Assembly (NCBI RefSeq): GCF_002399615.1
Contig: NZ_DHDZ01000004.1
Span: 1 to 27,035 of the forward strand
Reading direction: 5' to 3'
DNA length: 27,035 nucleotides
Source: Pedobacter sp. UBA4863
GTDB taxonomy: Bacteria > Bacteroidota > Bacteroidia > Sphingobacteriales > Sphingobacteriaceae
Shown: one piece after another, positions 1 to 6,738 of the stretch
Layout: every line of letters begins with the position of its first letter
Numbering within the stretch: the stretch's first letter is position 1
Notes under the pieces: model-generated
Seen by the model: the letters and a program-made list of their open reading frames with translations, nothing else
The model's database searches: none
What the model was told of the DNA's origin: nothing
Position numbers and translations under genes: made by a program

Positions 1-29
1 AGTTAAGTTATGACCTCTATAAAATTATT

Positions 30-539
30 TTAGCTCAAGTAAACCTTATCTTCTTCTCCCTCCACATCCATTATTACATCTACATGTTCTTTAAGTACGG
101 TAGCCAGTTGCAAACCAACAAAATCTGTTGCAATTGGAAATATTTTGTGGCTACGATCTACCAAAACCACGGTTCTAATTTTCTTGTGCGGCGTATTTAA
201 AAACACACCCAAACCATAGGCTAGGGTTTTACCACTATTCAAAACATCATCTACCAAAATAATAACTTTGTTTTTCCAGTTACTTTCTGGCAAGTCTGTT
301 TTGGCTACCAGCTTGCTGCTTTGCTTTTCTAGGTCAATCCGCAATAAAGTGGTTTTAAATTCAGATATTTCTTTTAGTGTTTTCTCTAAGCGAATGGCCA
401 GTTTGTAGCCTCTATCCCATATTCCGGCAATAATGATTTCCTTTTCATCCATATTATCTTCTAATATTTGATAGGCAATTCGATTAATTTTTTGCTGAAT
501 TTGCTTCTTGTCTAAAATAAGCACTTGGTTTTGCGGCAT
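30..539 (-). CDS. PyrR-like phosphoribosyltransferase-domain protein
   Basis: This 169-aa protein has the type I phosphoribosyltransferase fold. The PRPP-binding loop is at residues 92-105 (VIILVDDVLNSGKT), with the two acidic residues followed by the SGKT turn. Upstream is the hydrophobic strand IIIAGIWDRG (about 36-45), which in PyrR and related enzymes precedes the flexible part of the active site. Family members bind PRPP and either transfer a phosphoribosyl group to a base or sense pyrimidine pools. Length and order fit PyrR/hypoxanthine-type proteins, but no pyrimidine genes are next to it, so the substrate is unknown. It starts at ATG and diverges from the DUF2807 gene across about 130 bp. 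I am confident of the fold, not of a regulatory RNA-binding role. Confidence 0.85.
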   Translation of the reverse strand: MPQNQVLILDKKQIQQKINRIAYQILEDNMDEKEIIIAGIWDRGYKLAIRLEKTLKEISEFKTTLLRIDLEKQSSKLVAKTDLPESNWKNKVIILVDDVLNSGKTLAYGLGVFLNTPHKKIRTVVLVDRSHKIFPIATDFVGLQLATVLKEHVDVIMDVEGEEDKVYLS

Positions 540-616
540 TTTTATGAGATTTATTATACAAAAGAACGATTTTAAGCCTCAATATCAAATACTGATTTTT
601 TTTTTAGCAACCCGAT

Positions 617-645
617 GCAACGTTTTGCCTGTTGCAAACGTCTAA
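617..645 (+). promoter_or_regulatory. ECF-sigma-type promoter of the DUF2807 gene
   Basis: GCAAC at 617-621 and CGTCTAAT at 639-646 are separated by 17 nt. An AAC-containing -35 box and a CGTC -10 box at this spacing are the hallmark of extracytoplasmic-function sigma promoters. The housekeeping TAnnTTTG box is absent here. The predicted transcript would start near 650-653, about 20 nt before the ATG at 671. This is a pattern call. Confidence 0.5.
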
Positions 646-670
646 TGGTTAAACCAATTTTCGAAATATC

Positions 671-1381
671 ATGAAAAATTCTTTCCTTTTAAAAGTAGGC
701 GGCTTGTTTATGGCCGGCTTTATCTCCCTAAACGCAGCTGCGCAAAACACTAGAACTATAAGTTCTAAAAACTTTACGAGCATTGCCGTAAGCAGTGGAA
801 TTGATTTATTCTTAACGCAAGGAAATACTGAAAGTGTGGTGATTAAAGGACGAGAAGAAGTGATTAACGATGTGGTAGTTGAACAAGAGGGAAACAACTT
901 GACGATTAAATATAAAGAAGGCATTAATTGGGGGCGTTTATTTAGAGGTGCTGAAATTCGTGCTTATGTTACGGTAAAAAAACTTAATGGAATTACAGCC
1001 TCGGGCGGTAGCGATGTAGAAACTAAAAGCACCATTAATACCGATAAAATGAGTATTAAATCTTCTGGCGGTGCCGATTTAGATTTAAACATCGTTTGCA
1101 AAGACATTTCTATTTCTTCGAGTGGCGGTAGCGACATTACCCTGAAAGGTATTGCCGAAAATATGATTTTAACCACCAGCGGCGGCAGCGACGTAGATGC
1201 TTTTGATTTTAAGGTGAACTATGCGCAAGTAACTACTAGTGGTGGTTCTGATGCGAATGTTTATGTAAACAAGGGACTAACAGCCAATGCTACGGGTGGC
1301 AGCGATATACACTACAAAGGCAATGCCGCACTAAAGAAAGTTTCAAACTCTAAAAGCGCCGACATTACTCATGTAAATTAA
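671..1381 (+). CDS. Secreted DUF2807 head-GIN domain protein
   Basis: The 236-aa protein opens with a signal peptide (MKNSFLLKVGGLFMAGFISL, then NAAAQ, with cleavage probably after AAAQ near residue 25). The mature part is the head-GIN domain (DUF2807). It contains six [ST]GG[SA]D turns at residues 111, 132, 151, 170, 190 and 208, a period of about 20 residues, as expected for stacked beta-helix coils. The family is common in Bacteroidota and called a putative adhesin, but no molecular function is established. The promoter upstream looks ECF-type, so it may belong to an envelope-stress or surface-remodelling response. The gene stands alone and ends at a strong bidirectional terminator. The family call is firm; the role is inferred. 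Confidence 0.9.
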   Translation: MKNSFLLKVGGLFMAGFISLNAAAQNTRTISSKNFTSIAVSSGIDLFLTQGNTESVVIKGREEVINDVVVEQEGNNLTIKYKEGINWGRLFRGAEIRAYVTVKKLNGITASGGSDVETKSTINTDKMSIKSSGGADLDLNIVCKDISISSSGGSDITLKGIAENMILTTSGGSDVDAFDFKVNYAQVTTSGGSDANVYVNKGLTANATGGSDIHYKGNAALKKVSNSKSADITHVN

Positions 1382-1462
1382 AACACAGCACATTAAAAGT
1401 AAAAACCATATTAATATACCCAATGCCATTATATTAAGGTGGAGAAAATTTAGTTGTTAATG

Positions 1463-1499
1463 AAAAAGGCCAATACTGCATTGCAATATTGGCCTTTTT
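1463..1499. terminator. Bidirectional intrinsic terminator
   Basis: A perfect 13-bp inverted repeat (AAAAAGGCCAATA at 1463-1475 and TATTGGCCTTTTT at 1487-1499) encloses an 11-nt loop. Both strands end in a T tract. It lies between the converging DUF2807 gene (+) and the 135-aa gene (-) and can serve both. Confidence 0.9.
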
Positions 1500-1522
1500 A
1501 ACCTCATTAAACCTTAATCGCA

Positions 1523-1930
1523 TTATTTAACGTAAGGATAGTAGATAAAGTTAGCGCCTTCTGGTACAATTACAAAAACGCACATATAATCTTCTGGCTT
1601 TTTATAATTCTTCAAAAAATGTTCTTTCTTTTCGGGCTTAATAATTCCTTTTTCTATAAATTCCTCTAAAGTAGAGGCTTGGATAGTCCAATTGGTATTT
1701 AGTTCTTCTCTATTCAAAATCACTTCACCCAGCTTTACTTCGTGTTGGTGAGCAACAAAAATAGGCGCAGCCGATATTCCTTCTACCATAATCTCTACAG
1801 CCACCTCTTTAATCGATTCGGCATAGAAAGCTAAATCTTTTTCCAAACTCACTAAAGGGCTTTGTTTCTTTTCTTGCTCCTGCTTTCCTCCGTTTGGGGT
1901 TACTCCACCCAACAACTCTTCCGATTCCAT
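1523..1930 (-). CDS. Conserved-looking hypothetical protein, downstream of rlmD
   Basis: This 135-aa soluble protein has no signal peptide or membrane segment. Residues 1-25 are low-complexity and charged (GGKQEQEKKQ). The rest looks like a compact alpha/beta domain with hydrophobic strands (EIMVEGISAAPIFV, YMCVFVIVPEGANFIYYPYV). I do not recognise a named family. It begins 36 bp after the rlmD stop on the same strand, with no terminator between them, so it is probably the distal gene of an rlmD operon. It ends at the terminator shared with the DUF2807 gene. The coding call rests on clean reading-frame length, operon position and protein-like composition. The function is unknown. Confidence 0.75.
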   Translation of the reverse strand: MESEELLGGVTPNGGKQEQEKKQSPLVSLEKDLAFYAESIKEVAVEIMVEGISAAPIFVAHQHEVKLGEVILNREELNTNWTIQASTLEEFIEKGIIKPEKKEHFLKNYKKPEDYMCVFVIVPEGANFIYYPYVK

Positions 1931-1966
1931 ATCTTAAAATTTGATTTCGTTAGTAATTTTTCAATT

Positions 1967-3400
1967 TTATTTAAGCTTAAGCAACACTACATTTTCTACG
2001 TGCTGCGTATGCGGAAACATATCTACTGGCTTAATACGAGCCACCTCGTATTTTTCAGTTAGTAAGGCCAAATCTCTGGCTTGTGTAGCGGCATTACAAC
2101 TTACATAAACAATTTTATCGGCTTCCATTTCTAGCAATCGCTCCACTACGTCTTGGTGCATACCAGCTCTTGGCGGATCTGTGATGACTACATCTGGTTT
2201 TCCATGCTCAGCAATAAACCCTCTGGTCAGGATGTCTTTCATATCGCCAGCATAAAAAATAGTATTTTCAATTCCGTTAAGCTTCGAATTGAATTTTGCA
2301 TCTTCAATAGCAGATGGCACATACTCTACGCCAACCACCTGTTTGGCACTATGGGCTACAAAATTGGCGATAGTTCCAGCGCCAGTGTATAAATCGTAAA
2401 CCAGCTCATTGCCTTTTAAGTCGGCAAATTCTTTGGTAATACGGTATAACTCGTACGCTTGTTTTGAATTGGTTTGGTAGAACGATTTTATACCGATTTT
2501 GTATTTCACACTTTTACCGTTACCCAAAGGCATTTCTTCGAAAATATGATCACGACCTGCGTAAGTAACTACTTCTTGGTCGAAAATAGTATCGTTCTTT
2601 TTATGATTTACAATGTACTGCAATGAAGTAATTTCAGGAAAAGTGCTTTTCAAAAACTCCATCAGTCCATCTATTTGTGCTTGCTCCGCATAAGCAAAAA
2701 CCACACCTACCATTACCTCGCCAGTACTTGAGGTACGGATAATTAGGTTGCGCATTTCGCCTTCGTGGTTACGCAAATCGTAAAAACTTAGCTGGTGCTG
2801 CAAGGCATAATCACGAACTTTCAAACGAATTTGGTTACTTGGATCGGCCTGCAAATAGCAATGCTCAATGCCTAATATCTTATCAAACCTACCAGGCACG
2901 TGAAAACCAAGGGCATTCATTTCCCTGCCTTCTTCTGGCTGGTCGGCCATATCCACAGCATCTAGCCATCGTTTGTTTGAAAAAGTAAATTCTAATTTAT
3001 TACGATAGTATTGATTTTCGGCAGAGCCTAAAATAGGTTCGATATCACTCACATCTATTTTGCCCAAACGTTGCAAAGCAGATTCTACACTTTTTTGTTT
3101 GTAAGTTAATTGTGCATTGTACTGCATGTGTTGCCATTTACAACCTCCACAAGTACCAAAATGACTACAAAAAGCATCTTGTCGCAAAGCGGATGGCGTA
3201 TGCAAAGTTTCGATTACCGCTTCTGCAAAGTTTTTCTTTTTCTTTACCAAGCGTACATCAACCACATCGCCGGGCACTGCTTTATCTACGAAAATTACCA
3301 ATTCATCGGCTTTGCCTACTCCTTTTCCTTCTTCGGCAATATCAATAATACTTAAACCCGAAATCCTGATAGGTTCAGTATTTTTTCTTTTTCTACTCAT
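1967..3400 (-). CDS. rlmD: 23S rRNA (uracil-5-)-methyltransferase RlmD
   Basis: The 477-aa protein is a TrmA/RumA-family SAM-dependent m5U methyltransferase, which in bacteria modifies U1939 of 23S rRNA. An N-terminal TRAM domain (about residues 8-65) is followed by the iron-sulfur cysteines C78, C84 and C87 (motif CxxxxxCGGC) and a later Cys near 181. The Rossmann methyltransferase domain has YDLYTGAGT (about 334-342), DPPRAG (about 407-412) and the catalytic-Cys motif VSCN (Cys near 434). The reading frame stays open for 39 codons upstream, but MSRKRK at 3400 is where family similarity begins, and TATATTTG sits just before it. The 135-aa gene follows 36 bp downstream. Paralogs in this family (RlmD versus RlmCD or TrmA type) cannot be told apart for certain here. 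Confidence 0.9.
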   Translation of the reverse strand: MSRKRKNTEPIRISGLSIIDIAEEGKGVGKADELVIFVDKAVPGDVVDVRLVKKKKNFAEAVIETLHTPSALRQDAFCSHFGTCGGCKWQHMQYNAQLTYKQKSVESALQRLGKIDVSDIEPILGSAENQYYRNKLEFTFSNKRWLDAVDMADQPEEGREMNALGFHVPGRFDKILGIEHCYLQADPSNQIRLKVRDYALQHQLSFYDLRNHEGEMRNLIIRTSSTGEVMVGVVFAYAEQAQIDGLMEFLKSTFPEITSLQYIVNHKKNDTIFDQEVVTYAGRDHIFEEMPLGNGKSVKYKIGIKSFYQTNSKQAYELYRITKEFADLKGNELVYDLYTGAGTIANFVAHSAKQVVGVEYVPSAIEDAKFNSKLNGIENTIFYAGDMKDILTRGFIAEHGKPDVVITDPPRAGMHQDVVERLLEMEADKIVYVSCNAATQARDLALLTEKYEVARIKPVDMFPHTQHVENVVLLKLK

Positions 3401-3405
3401 TGCTG

Positions 3406-3413
3406 CAAATATA
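3406..3413 (-). promoter_or_regulatory. Bacteroidota -7 box directly before rlmD
   Basis: Read on the minus strand this is TATATTTG, an exact TAnnTTTG match ending 5 nt before the rlmD ATG. No clear TTTG -33 element lies 19-21 nt upstream. If it is used, the rlmD transcript would be almost leaderless. Confidence 0.4.
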
Positions 3414-3421
3414 CGAGGATT

Positions 3422-3459
3422 GAATGATAGAATGATTGTATTTTGAATGATGGAATGAG
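3422..3459. repeat. Four GAATGA direct repeats
   Basis: GAATGAT occurs at 3422, 3430 and 3445, and GAATGAG at 3453, spaced 8, 15 and 8 nt. The array is a 15-nt pair duplicated 23 nt away. It lies just upstream of rlmD and could be a binding array or simple-sequence drift. Confidence 0.6.
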
Positions 3460-3551
3460 TAAATAGCAGTGGAAATAGGCAGGAAGTTTGAGCAAAGCAA
3501 TAGCCAGCAGGCAACAAACCTGATCTACAGCATTAAAATCAACCATGTAAA

Positions 3552-3662
3552 TTAACCTTCAAAAATGCTTAGGATTAATCCCAAAACACCATCCGAAAGG
3601 TTAAAATTTACATCGAACTGCTCATCTACCCTCACCGAAACCTCAAATATTTCTTGACTCAT
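3552..3662 (-). CDS. Possible 36-aa micro-ORF with its own promoter
   Basis: The frame runs ATG to TAA for 36 codons and gives an acidic peptide starting MSQEIFEVSVRVDEQFDV, with a hydrophobic C-terminal stretch (GVLGLILSIF). I recognise no family. It is listed because an almost ideal Bacteroidota promoter lies 21 nt upstream and the peptide has a protein-like pattern of alternating hydrophobic residues. It could be an independent small protein, a leader peptide of rlmD (whose ATG is 152 nt further on), or a gene remnant. No Shine-Dalgarno site is seen, which is common in this phylum. Confidence 0.35.
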   Translation of the reverse strand: MSQEIFEVSVRVDEQFDVNFNLSDGVLGLILSIFEG

Positions 3663-3682
3663 AATTTATTATGCTAACATAA

Positions 3683-3714
3683 CAAATATAAGCAAAATTG
3701 AACCATAAACCAAA
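3683..3714 (-). promoter_or_regulatory. Consensus Bacteroidota promoter, minus strand
   Basis: On the minus strand TTTG (3711-3714) is followed after exactly 20 nt by TATATTTG (3683-3690). Both match the phylum's -33 and -7 consensus. It reads toward the 36-codon ORF and then rlmD. Confidence 0.65.
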
Positions 3715-3812
3715 ACGGTATATGTTATATTTTTGTCAACTAATGATTTATTATAAAGCAATTCATTTGCAATTAGTAATTACAAAAACTTATAACGTTT
3801 TACAAAAATGAT

Positions 3813-3846
3813 GTAACATCTATGTCAACTGTTGCTGTTACTTTTG
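3813..3846 (+). promoter_or_regulatory. copA -7 box with overlapping inverted repeat
   Basis: TACTTTTG at 3839-3846 matches TAnnTTTG and lies 20 nt before the copA ATG. The arms GTAACA (3813-3818) and TGTTAC (3836-3841) form an inverted repeat whose right arm overlaps the -7 box. The small palindrome CAAC-T-GTTG (3826-3834) lies between them. A repressor site is plausible but unproven. Confidence 0.45.
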
Positions 3847-3865
3847 TGTTATTAAAAACGGAATA

Positions 3866-6286
3866 ATGAAAACTGAAAACCCCATATATATTCCTTTAGA
3901 AAATGTAGATAGCGAGCATTGTGCATTAATTGTAGATAAGGGCTTAGCAAATGTTAAGGAAATTAGTTCTCACAAAGTAGAACTGAACAACCACAGCGCA
4001 ATTATTACCGCAGCAAAATACCCGGAAGAAGCAGTTCAGGCTGCCGTAAAACAGATTAGGGATTTGGGTTATGATGTTACCTCCATTAAACAAACCTTTC
4101 CGGTTACCAACATGTCTTGCGCCTCTTGTGCAGCCAATACCGAAGCCACTTTAAACAATCAAGTGGGCGTGGTAAAAGCCGAAGTAAACTACGCCAACAC
4201 TTCTGCCAAAGTAGAATACATCCCCAGCTTGGTAACAGCGCAAGAATTGAAAGAAGCCGTTCAAGCCGCGGGTTACGACTTACTTATAGGCGATAGCAAC
4301 GAAGCCAAAGAATCGCTTGCCAACATTAAAGCAAACCAATATCAGGCATTACGTAAACGAGCTATTGGCGCCTTAATTTTAGCTGCTCCTTTATTTGTAA
4401 TTGGGATGTTTTTTATGGAAATGCCCTACGCAAACTACATTATGTGGGCTTTAGCTACCCCAATGGTTCTAATTTACGGTCGTCAGTTTTTTGCAGGAGC
4501 CTGGAAACAGGCCAAACATCGCTCTGCGAATATGGACACGCTAGTTGCCGTAAGTACCGGAACTGCCTACATTTATAGTGTACTAATTACGCTGTTTCCA
4601 GATTTCATGCACCGAATGGGCATCTATTCTCATGTTTATTTTGAGGCTGCCGGAATTGTCATTGCCTTTATCCTTCTAGGAAAGCTTTTAGAAGAAAAAG
4701 CCAAAAGCAACACTTCATCGGCTATCAAAAAACTAATAGGTTTGCAGCCTAAACACGTTACTATAGTTCACAACAACGGACATCAGCTAGAAATTGCCAT
4801 TGGCACTGTAAAAGTTGGCGATGTAATTTTGGTAAAACCTGGCGAACGTATTGCCGTAGATGGATTGGTAGTAGAGGGCAGTTCTTATGTGGATGAAAGC
4901 ATGATTAGCGGCGAACCTATCCCTGTTTCAAAAAACGAAGGTTCGACCGTGTTTGCTGGTACCATCAACCAAAAAGGGAGCTTTCAGTTTAAGGCAGAAA
5001 AAGTAGGCAGCGACACCATTTTGGCACATATTATTAAAATGGTGGAAGATGCCCAAGGCAGTAAAGCGCCAGTGCAAAAACTGGTGGATAAAATTGCTGC
5101 TGTATTTGTTCCTGTGGTAATGGGCATTGCCATTTTAAGCTTACTACTTTGGGTAATTTTTGGTGGCGAAAACGGATTTAGCCAAGGCATTGTTGCTTTT
5201 GTAACCGTATTGGTAATTGCTTGCCCTTGTGCTTTAGGATTGGCAACCCCTACCGCTATTATGGTTGGTGTAGGTAAAGGTGCCGAAAAGGGCATTTTGA
5301 TTAAGGATGCTGAAAGTTTAGAACTAGCTAAGAAGGTAAATGCAATTATACTTGATAAAACCGGAACCATTACCGAAGGTAAGCCTAAAGTAACGGCTAT
5401 TGAATGGTTTGGAGAGTTTAGCGAACAACACCAGCACATTCTTTACAGTATCGAAAAATCATCAGAACACCCGCTGGCAGATGCCATTACAGCACATTTA
5501 AAAGACAATTCGAAGTTCTTAAAAAACATTACGATAGAAAACATTAGCGGACAAGGCATTGAAGGAAAGTACGAAGAAAGTACTTACATTATTGGAAATG
5601 AGCTATTGGCAAAAGAACGAAACATAGAAATTTCAGTAGCAGCTAAAAACTGGGTTGAACAACAGTTAGCAACCGCCCAAACCGTAGTTCTTTTCTGTAA
5701 TGATCAAAAAGCCTTGGCGGCCATTGCCATTGCCGATCAAATTAAGGCTACATCGCAACAAGCAATAAACCAGCTGCACCAAAACAATATTGCTGTTTAT
5801 ATGCTTACTGGCGACAATGAGCAAACTGCAAAAGCTGTTGCAAAGCAATTAGGCATTGATGAATACAGGGCAAATGTACTGCCAGCCGAAAAAGCTAGTT
5901 TTGTAAAACAGTTACAGCAAAAAGGCAAAACAGTAGCAATGGTTGGCGACGGCATTAACGATAGCACGGCACTTGCGCAAGCAGATGTGAGCATTGCCAT
6001 GGGCAAGGGAAGCGATATTGCCATGGAAATAGCTAAAATGACTATCATTTCTTCAGATTTAGCGAAAATACCAGAAGCAATACAACTTTCGAAAAACACT
6101 GTACAAGCCATTAAACAGAATTTATTTTGGGCATTTATTTATAATGTTATCGGTATTCCAATTGCGGCGGGGATTTTATTTCCAATTAACGGATTTTTAT
6201 TAGACCCTATGTGGGCTGGCGCAGCGATGGCATTAAGTTCGGTAAGCGTGGTGGCAAACAGCTTAAGATTGAAATATCAGGTTTAA
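3866..6286 (+). CDS. copA: Copper-exporting P1B-type ATPase CopA
   Basis: This 806-aa inner-membrane pump uses ATP to export monovalent copper. Residues about 8-72 resemble a heavy-metal-associated (HMA) domain that lacks the CxxC pair. A second HMA domain follows with C85-A-S-C88. Eight membrane helices are expected. The sixth carries the ion-selective motif C453-P-C455, diagnostic of copper or silver transport. Catalytic motifs are D497-KTGT (phosphorylated Asp), H535-P536 in the nucleotide domain and GDGIND (694-699). The C-terminal helices carry the Cu-ATPase Asn and Met/Ser-rich patterns (YNVIGIP; MALSSVSVV). A CopZ-like chaperone gene follows about 100 bp downstream. A promoter with an overlapping inverted repeat precedes it, which suggests metal-responsive control. 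Confidence 0.95.
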   Translation: MKTENPIYIPLENVDSEHCALIVDKGLANVKEISSHKVELNNHSAIITAAKYPEEAVQAAVKQIRDLGYDVTSIKQTFPVTNMSCASCAANTEATLNNQVGVVKAEVNYANTSAKVEYIPSLVTAQELKEAVQAAGYDLLIGDSNEAKESLANIKANQYQALRKRAIGALILAAPLFVIGMFFMEMPYANYIMWALATPMVLIYGRQFFAGAWKQAKHRSANMDTLVAVSTGTAYIYSVLITLFPDFMHRMGIYSHVYFEAAGIVIAFILLGKLLEEKAKSNTSSAIKKLIGLQPKHVTIVHNNGHQLEIAIGTVKVGDVILVKPGERIAVDGLVVEGSSYVDESMISGEPIPVSKNEGSTVFAGTINQKGSFQFKAEKVGSDTILAHIIKMVEDAQGSKAPVQKLVDKIAAVFVPVVMGIAILSLLLWVIFGGENGFSQGIVAFVTVLVIACPCALGLATPTAIMVGVGKGAEKGILIKDAESLELAKKVNAIILDKTGTITEGKPKVTAIEWFGEFSEQHQHILYSIEKSSEHPLADAITAHLKDNSKFLKNITIENISGQGIEGKYEESTYIIGNELLAKERNIEISVAAKNWVEQQLATAQTVVLFCNDQKALAAIAIADQIKATSQQAINQLHQNNIAVYMLTGDNEQTAKAVAKQLGIDEYRANVLPAEKASFVKQLQQKGKTVAMVGDGINDSTALAQADVSIAMGKGSDIAMEIAKMTIISSDLAKIPEAIQLSKNTVQAIKQNLFWAFIYNVIGIPIAAGILFPINGFLLDPMWAGAAMALSSVSVVANSLRLKYQV

Positions 6287-6383
6287 CTGATTAATTATTG
6301 AAATCGGTTAATCGCAAAACTAGCCACAGCTTAATTCGCTCTCAATTTTTTTTAATTCTCACTTTAAAATTTTTATTTAACAA

Positions 6384-6593
6384 ATGGACACTTTAAAATT
6401 TAAAACAACCATAAACTGTAGCTCATGCGTAGCCAAAGTTACTCCAGTACTTAACAACCAAGAAAACATAGAAAAATGGTCGGTTGACACCGAAAATACA
6501 GACAAGGTTTTAACCGTAACTGGAGAGCATATTGATGAAGCGGACTTGGTAAAGTCTTTAGCTAAAATAGGTTATAAAGCAGAGAAGATTTAG
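6384..6593 (+). CDS. Heavy-metal-associated domain protein, CopZ-like
   Basis: The 69-aa protein is a single HMA domain of ferredoxin-like fold. The metal-binding pair is C12-S-S-C15 (motif NCSSC), and the protein ends in the typical IGYKAEKI strand. Such proteins carry Cu(I) in the cytoplasm and hand it to CopA. Its position about 100 bp after copA on the same strand supports that partnership. The usual Met before the first Cys (MxCxxC) is replaced by Asn, which many Bacteroidota versions also show. Metal choice is inferred from context. Confidence 0.85.
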   Translation: MDTLKFKTTINCSSCVAKVTPVLNNQENIEKWSVDTENTDKVLTVTGEHIDEADLVKSLAKIGYKAEKI

Positions 6594-6611
6594 AACAACA
6601 ACGTTAAAGTT

Positions 6612-6638
6612 AAGCTGTCATTACTTACTGTTCAGCTT
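6612..6638 (+). terminator. Weak terminator after the CopZ-like gene
   Basis: AAGCTG (6612-6617) can pair with CAGCTT (6633-6638) around a 15-nt loop, followed by a short T run. The stem is only 6 bp, so the call is tentative. Confidence 0.3.
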
Positions 6639-6698
6639 TTAATTAAAGGTAAGCAATGGCAGCAATGTTGCTATAAAAAGCAATTTGTTTTAGAAAAA

Positions 6699-6719
6699 AA
6701 TCTACTTATTTGGTAGATT
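6699..6719 (+). promoter_or_regulatory. Inverted repeat just upstream of proB
   Basis: AATCTAC (6699-6705) and GTAGATT (6713-6719) form a perfect 7-bp inverted repeat around a 7-nt spacer, ending 19 nt before the proB ATG. It could be an operator or a hairpin in the 5' leader. No second copy was seen in this window. Confidence 0.35.
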
Positions 6720-6738
6720 AGCAGTTCTAAACACAGAA

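Larger units (their letters stand above)
3401..3865. other. 465-bp regulatory gap between rlmD and copA
   Basis: No long gene lies here. From left to right the gap holds the -7 box of rlmD, four GAATGA direct repeats (3422-3459), a possible 36-codon ORF on the minus strand (3552-3662) with its own consensus promoter, and the copA promoter with an overlapping inverted repeat (3813-3846). The right half is very AT-rich. Confidence 0.6.

Noticed and set aside
649..924. Minus-strand open frame antisense to the DUF2807 gene
   Set aside because: A shadow of the signal peptide and beta-rich region; no ribosome-binding site or family match.
671..1381. Tandem SGGSD coding repeats as a DNA repeat array
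   Set aside because: The repetition is at protein level (beta-helix turns) with varied codons, not a DNA repeat or CRISPR.
3110..3355. Two overlapping plus-strand open frames inside rlmD
   Set aside because: They lie wholly antisense to a well-supported gene and show no protein-family signal.
3401..3517. N-terminal extension of rlmD by 39 codons
   Set aside because: The extension overlaps the -7 box and the GAATGA repeats and has no similarity to the TRAM domain start; MSRKRK at 3400 fits the family.
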